From Pseudomonas sp. SST3 (GTDB lineage Bacteria > Pseudomonadota > Gammaproteobacteria > Pseudomonadales > Pseudomonadaceae): DNA of 64,000 nucleotides. Positions within the stretch are counted from its first letter, which is position 1; the number at the start of each line of letters is the position of its first letter. The stretch lies in NCBI RefSeq assembly GCF_003325755.1, contig NZ_QORI02000001.1, positions 1-64,000 on the forward strand, given 5' to 3'. The position numbers and the translations under genes are program-made. Under the pieces are notes generated by a model, which saw only the letters and a list, made by a program, of their open reading frames with translations, made no database searches and had not been told where the DNA came from. This document shows positions 62,170 to 64,000 of the stretch, piece after piece.

Positions 62170-64000
62170 AACTCGACCTCCTCGCCCAAATACTCCAACA
62201 CACCCTTCGCTTCTGCCACCGCGGCACGAAGGTCTTCTTCAATCTGGGCGGATGGCGGAGAACTCAGTGCCAAGCTGCTCTGGACATAGATCTCACGCCA
62301 CTTAGGGGCATGAGCTTTCGTGATCACGGCGTTTTTGCACCGGTTCGGATTGCAGCGCAGCGACCCGATGCAGGGGAGAGTCTCATCATGCTCCTCGCGC
62401 TGGCTGCCGTAACAGAAGCCTTGGCCCACGTTGATGATCGCCAGCCGCTTTTTCGCCATCTGGGCGATGATCTGCTCCTTGGTGTAACCGGCTGCCATGT
62501 ACCCGCTGAATACCTTTCTCATCCGCGCCTTATGGCTCTCTGCGTTCGGGCCGGCGTAGTTTCCATCAGGATCACAGAAACTCATGATGTACTCCTCCTC
62601 CGCCAGCTGACCGGGGGTCTTGCCAGAGGAACGGCCACCTTTAGACAGGATCTCAGCGATCGCCCCATAGCCAAGCGTGACCGTACTAAAAGCTTTGTTT
62701 TGACCAGCACCGCCAATGAGATTCCCAAAGTGCTTCAACTGATGAGAGATGAACGGAAGCCCGAGCTCAGCCCTGGCCATTTGATAGGCCAAGGTGTGCC
62801 GCAACGTGTAGGGAGAGAATTCAAGAGTCTCTAATTCTTCGTCTGTCAGAATCTCCTCGAAGAAAACGCTGAATTGGCGTGCAATCCCTTTTGAAGGCAT
62901 CGAGGCTGGCTCGCCGCCCTGACCAACCATCAGCACACTGGAAAACAGATAGGGATTCTGCTTGATCTTGGCGATGAAGCAGGCAGCACGAATGGCGTCG
63001 CGTACGATGGGAATCGCAATCCATTTGTCGTCAAAAAGCTTGGCCAAGCCCTGCCGGTGTTTGATGACGTTACTGACCAGAAGCCAGTAATCACTCTCTT
63101 GCTCTATGCACGACTCAACCAAGATCTCGGAGAGTTCTGAGGGGCGCATGCCGGTGTACTGCGCTACGAGATAACATGCACTGTAGGAGACGAAGTTGAT
63201 GTACCGACGGAAGTCGTCGTCCAGCTTCGCCTTCGTGAGCTTGCTTAAGGTTTCCGATGCCTTGAAATCATGGAGCTTAAACTCCGACTGGAACTCCGGT
63301 CGGACACGATCCATCGCAGCAGCCATCGCATCGGAATCATAGCCATTCCGTCGAAGTCGCAGTGCCACGTACAGGTCGAACTTGAACCGCGTTAACCCAT
63401 GAGCCTTGGCCAGGGAGTACCCGCCTGCGTTTTGGCGGGTCAGGGAAACCAGGTCATCTACAGGCTCTCCAAGTGTGCTCAGGAAGTCGACGACAGCAAA
63501 CGATGCCTCGCGGGAGGCCTTCTCGAACACGTCGTTCGGAAGGATTCGATAGGCTCTCTCGGACTCATCCATGTGCTTGCGTACCTTGGCCCAAGCCAGC
63601 GACTCAAGCTCTACATAAGGAAGTGACTCCGCGAAAATATGTTCCTCAAGAAATGGCGACCTGACCAGGGTGAAGAATCTCTTGAGATCAGGGCCGTAAG
63701 AAAGAGGATGGGCGAGTGCCGCTTCGCGATACATGCCCGCATCGAAATACGACAGGCCATGGTAGCCAACCTCAAAAAATTCATCCGTCATGAGCTGTCG
63801 TGCCTGCCCTGACATCGTGTTCAGAAAGCTCAGGCCGGCCTTGAACCACGCAATGGCGGTGTTGGCCTTGACGCCCCTTGGAGACGCCAGTGTTCGCATG
63901 GCCGACGGCATTTTCAGCCAACAATACATCGTTACCTTCACTTCCAGAATCGCTGACTGGTTGAGCAATGGGTACCACTCAAAATTGAGTCTCTGCTTGC
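62166..64000 (-). CDS. Large tyrosine recombinase/integrase (5' end beyond window)
   Basis: The frame is open through the right edge: upstream of the TTG at 63968 it reads KQRLNFEWYPLL without a stop, so the gene is partial here, with at least 611 codons. The catalytic domain shows Arg I in YTGMRPSELSEILVES, SPYTLRHTLAYQMARAELGLPFISHQLKHFGN (Arg II box with Tyr in place of the usual His, then KH), and the nucleophile Tyr in VTLGYGAI. A Cys-rich C-terminus (GFCYGSQREEHDETLPCIGSLRCNPNRC) follows. Similar to recombinases that work in sets of two or three (Tn554 TnpA/TnpB type). Confidence 0.75.
   Translation of the reverse strand, partial: KQRLNFEWYPLLNQSAILEVKVTMYCWLKMPSAMRTLASPRGVKANTAIAWFKAGLSFLNTMSGQARQLMTDEFFEVGYHGLSYFDAGMYREAALAHPLSYGPDLKRFFTLVRSPFLEEHIFAESLPYVELESLAWAKVRKHMDESERAYRILPNDVFEKASREASFAVVDFLSTLGEPVDDLVSLTRQNAGGYSLAKAHGLTRFKFDLYVALRLRRNGYDSDAMAAAMDRVRPEFQSEFKLHDFKASETLSKLTKAKLDDDFRRYINFVSYSACYLVAQYTGMRPSELSEILVESCIEQESDYWLLVSNVIKHRQGLAKLFDDKWIAIPIVRDAIRAACFIAKIKQNPYLFSSVLMVGQGGEPASMPSKGIARQFSVFFEEILTDEELETLEFSPYTLRHTLAYQMARAELGLPFISHQLKHFGNLIGGAGQNKAFSTVTLGYGAIAEILSKGGRSSGKTPGQLAEEEYIMSFCDPDGNYAGPNAESHKARMRKVFSGYMAAGYTKEQIIAQMAKKRLAIINVGQGFCYGSQREEHDETLPCIGSLRCNPNRCKNAVITKAHAPKWREIYVQSSLALSSPPSAQIEEDLRAAVAEAKGVLEYLGEEVEL

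Noticed and set aside
48063..63900. Shared CCCCTTGGAGAC at about 48071 and inside the recombinase at about 63876
   Set aside because: Only about a dozen bases match, one copy is within coding sequence for a recombinase, and no matching structure surrounds them; chance is likely.
1..64000. CRISPR arrays, tRNA or rRNA genes
   Set aside because: No regularly spaced identical repeats with unique spacers and no cloverleaf or rRNA sequence were recognised on either strand.

Overview
The window looks like a chromosome segment of a Pseudomonas-type gammaproteobacterium. The gene order HU - rubredoxin reductase - rubredoxin - glycolate operon - glcC - ubiC - ubiA - phoB - phoR - CBS/CNNM protein - M23 peptidase - response regulator is the one I know from Pseudomonas chromosomes. 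The tsdBA-like pair and the glcDEFGBA layout fit the stutzeri group (Stutzerimonas), but the species is inference.

Region 1 (1 to about 26.9 kb) is ordinary backbone with intact genes: the tail of an unknown gene and a DUF2931 lipoprotein, an SCP2-like protein, HU, rubB-rubA, a complete glycolate-use operon (glcD-E-F-G-B-permease, minus strand) facing its GntR regulator glcC, with two identical 15-bp palindromes between them, ubiCA, phoBR behind a PHO-box-like site, a CNNM/CBS membrane protein, an M23 endopeptidase, a response regulator, a five-gene branched-chain-amino-acid-type ABC transporter and a ParA-like ATPase.

Region 2 (about 26.93 kb to beyond the right edge) is a large inserted island. 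The host thymidylate synthase gene is cut: only its last ~94 codons remain (26645-26928). A complete but clearly different thyA sits at 60833-61666, translationally coupled (ATGA overlaps) behind a coiled-coil helix-turn-helix protein and a large tyrosine recombinase that runs off the window. The simplest reading is an element that integrates into thyA and carries a replacement thyA in its recombination operon.

The island cargo has two themes. The first (29.4-44.3 kb) is inorganic sulfur and thiol redox: a persulfide-dioxygenase-like enzyme, a DUF2892 protein, a BigR/SqrR-like ArsR repressor, two YeeE/YedE (PmpA/PmpB-like) channels, a TSUP exporter, a CtaG-like and a DUF2243 membrane protein, an OBAP (DUF1264) lipoprotein, an MBL-double-rhodanese enzyme, a two-component system whose kinase is frameshifted, a DsbD-TlpA-DsbG thiol relay, and a cytochrome c4-like protein plus thiosulfate dehydrogenase (TsdBA). 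An IS1182-family element with perfect 20-bp inverted repeats (44.4-46.1 kb) separates this from the second theme.

The second theme (about 48-60.4 kb) is anti-phage defence: remnants of a P-loop ATPase and of a UvrD-like helicase, a four-gene type II CBASS operon (HNH-SAVED effector, CD-NTase, E1-E2, JAB peptidase), a DEDDh exonuclease, an unrecognised zinc-finger-like protein, and a Gabija-like pair (OLD-type ATPase/TOPRIM nuclease and UvrD-like helicase) whose nuclease gene has a one-base frameshift in a T run. Four island genes each appear to lack a single base, while no backbone gene does, which may reflect decay or consensus error. No tRNA, rRNA or CRISPR array was seen.
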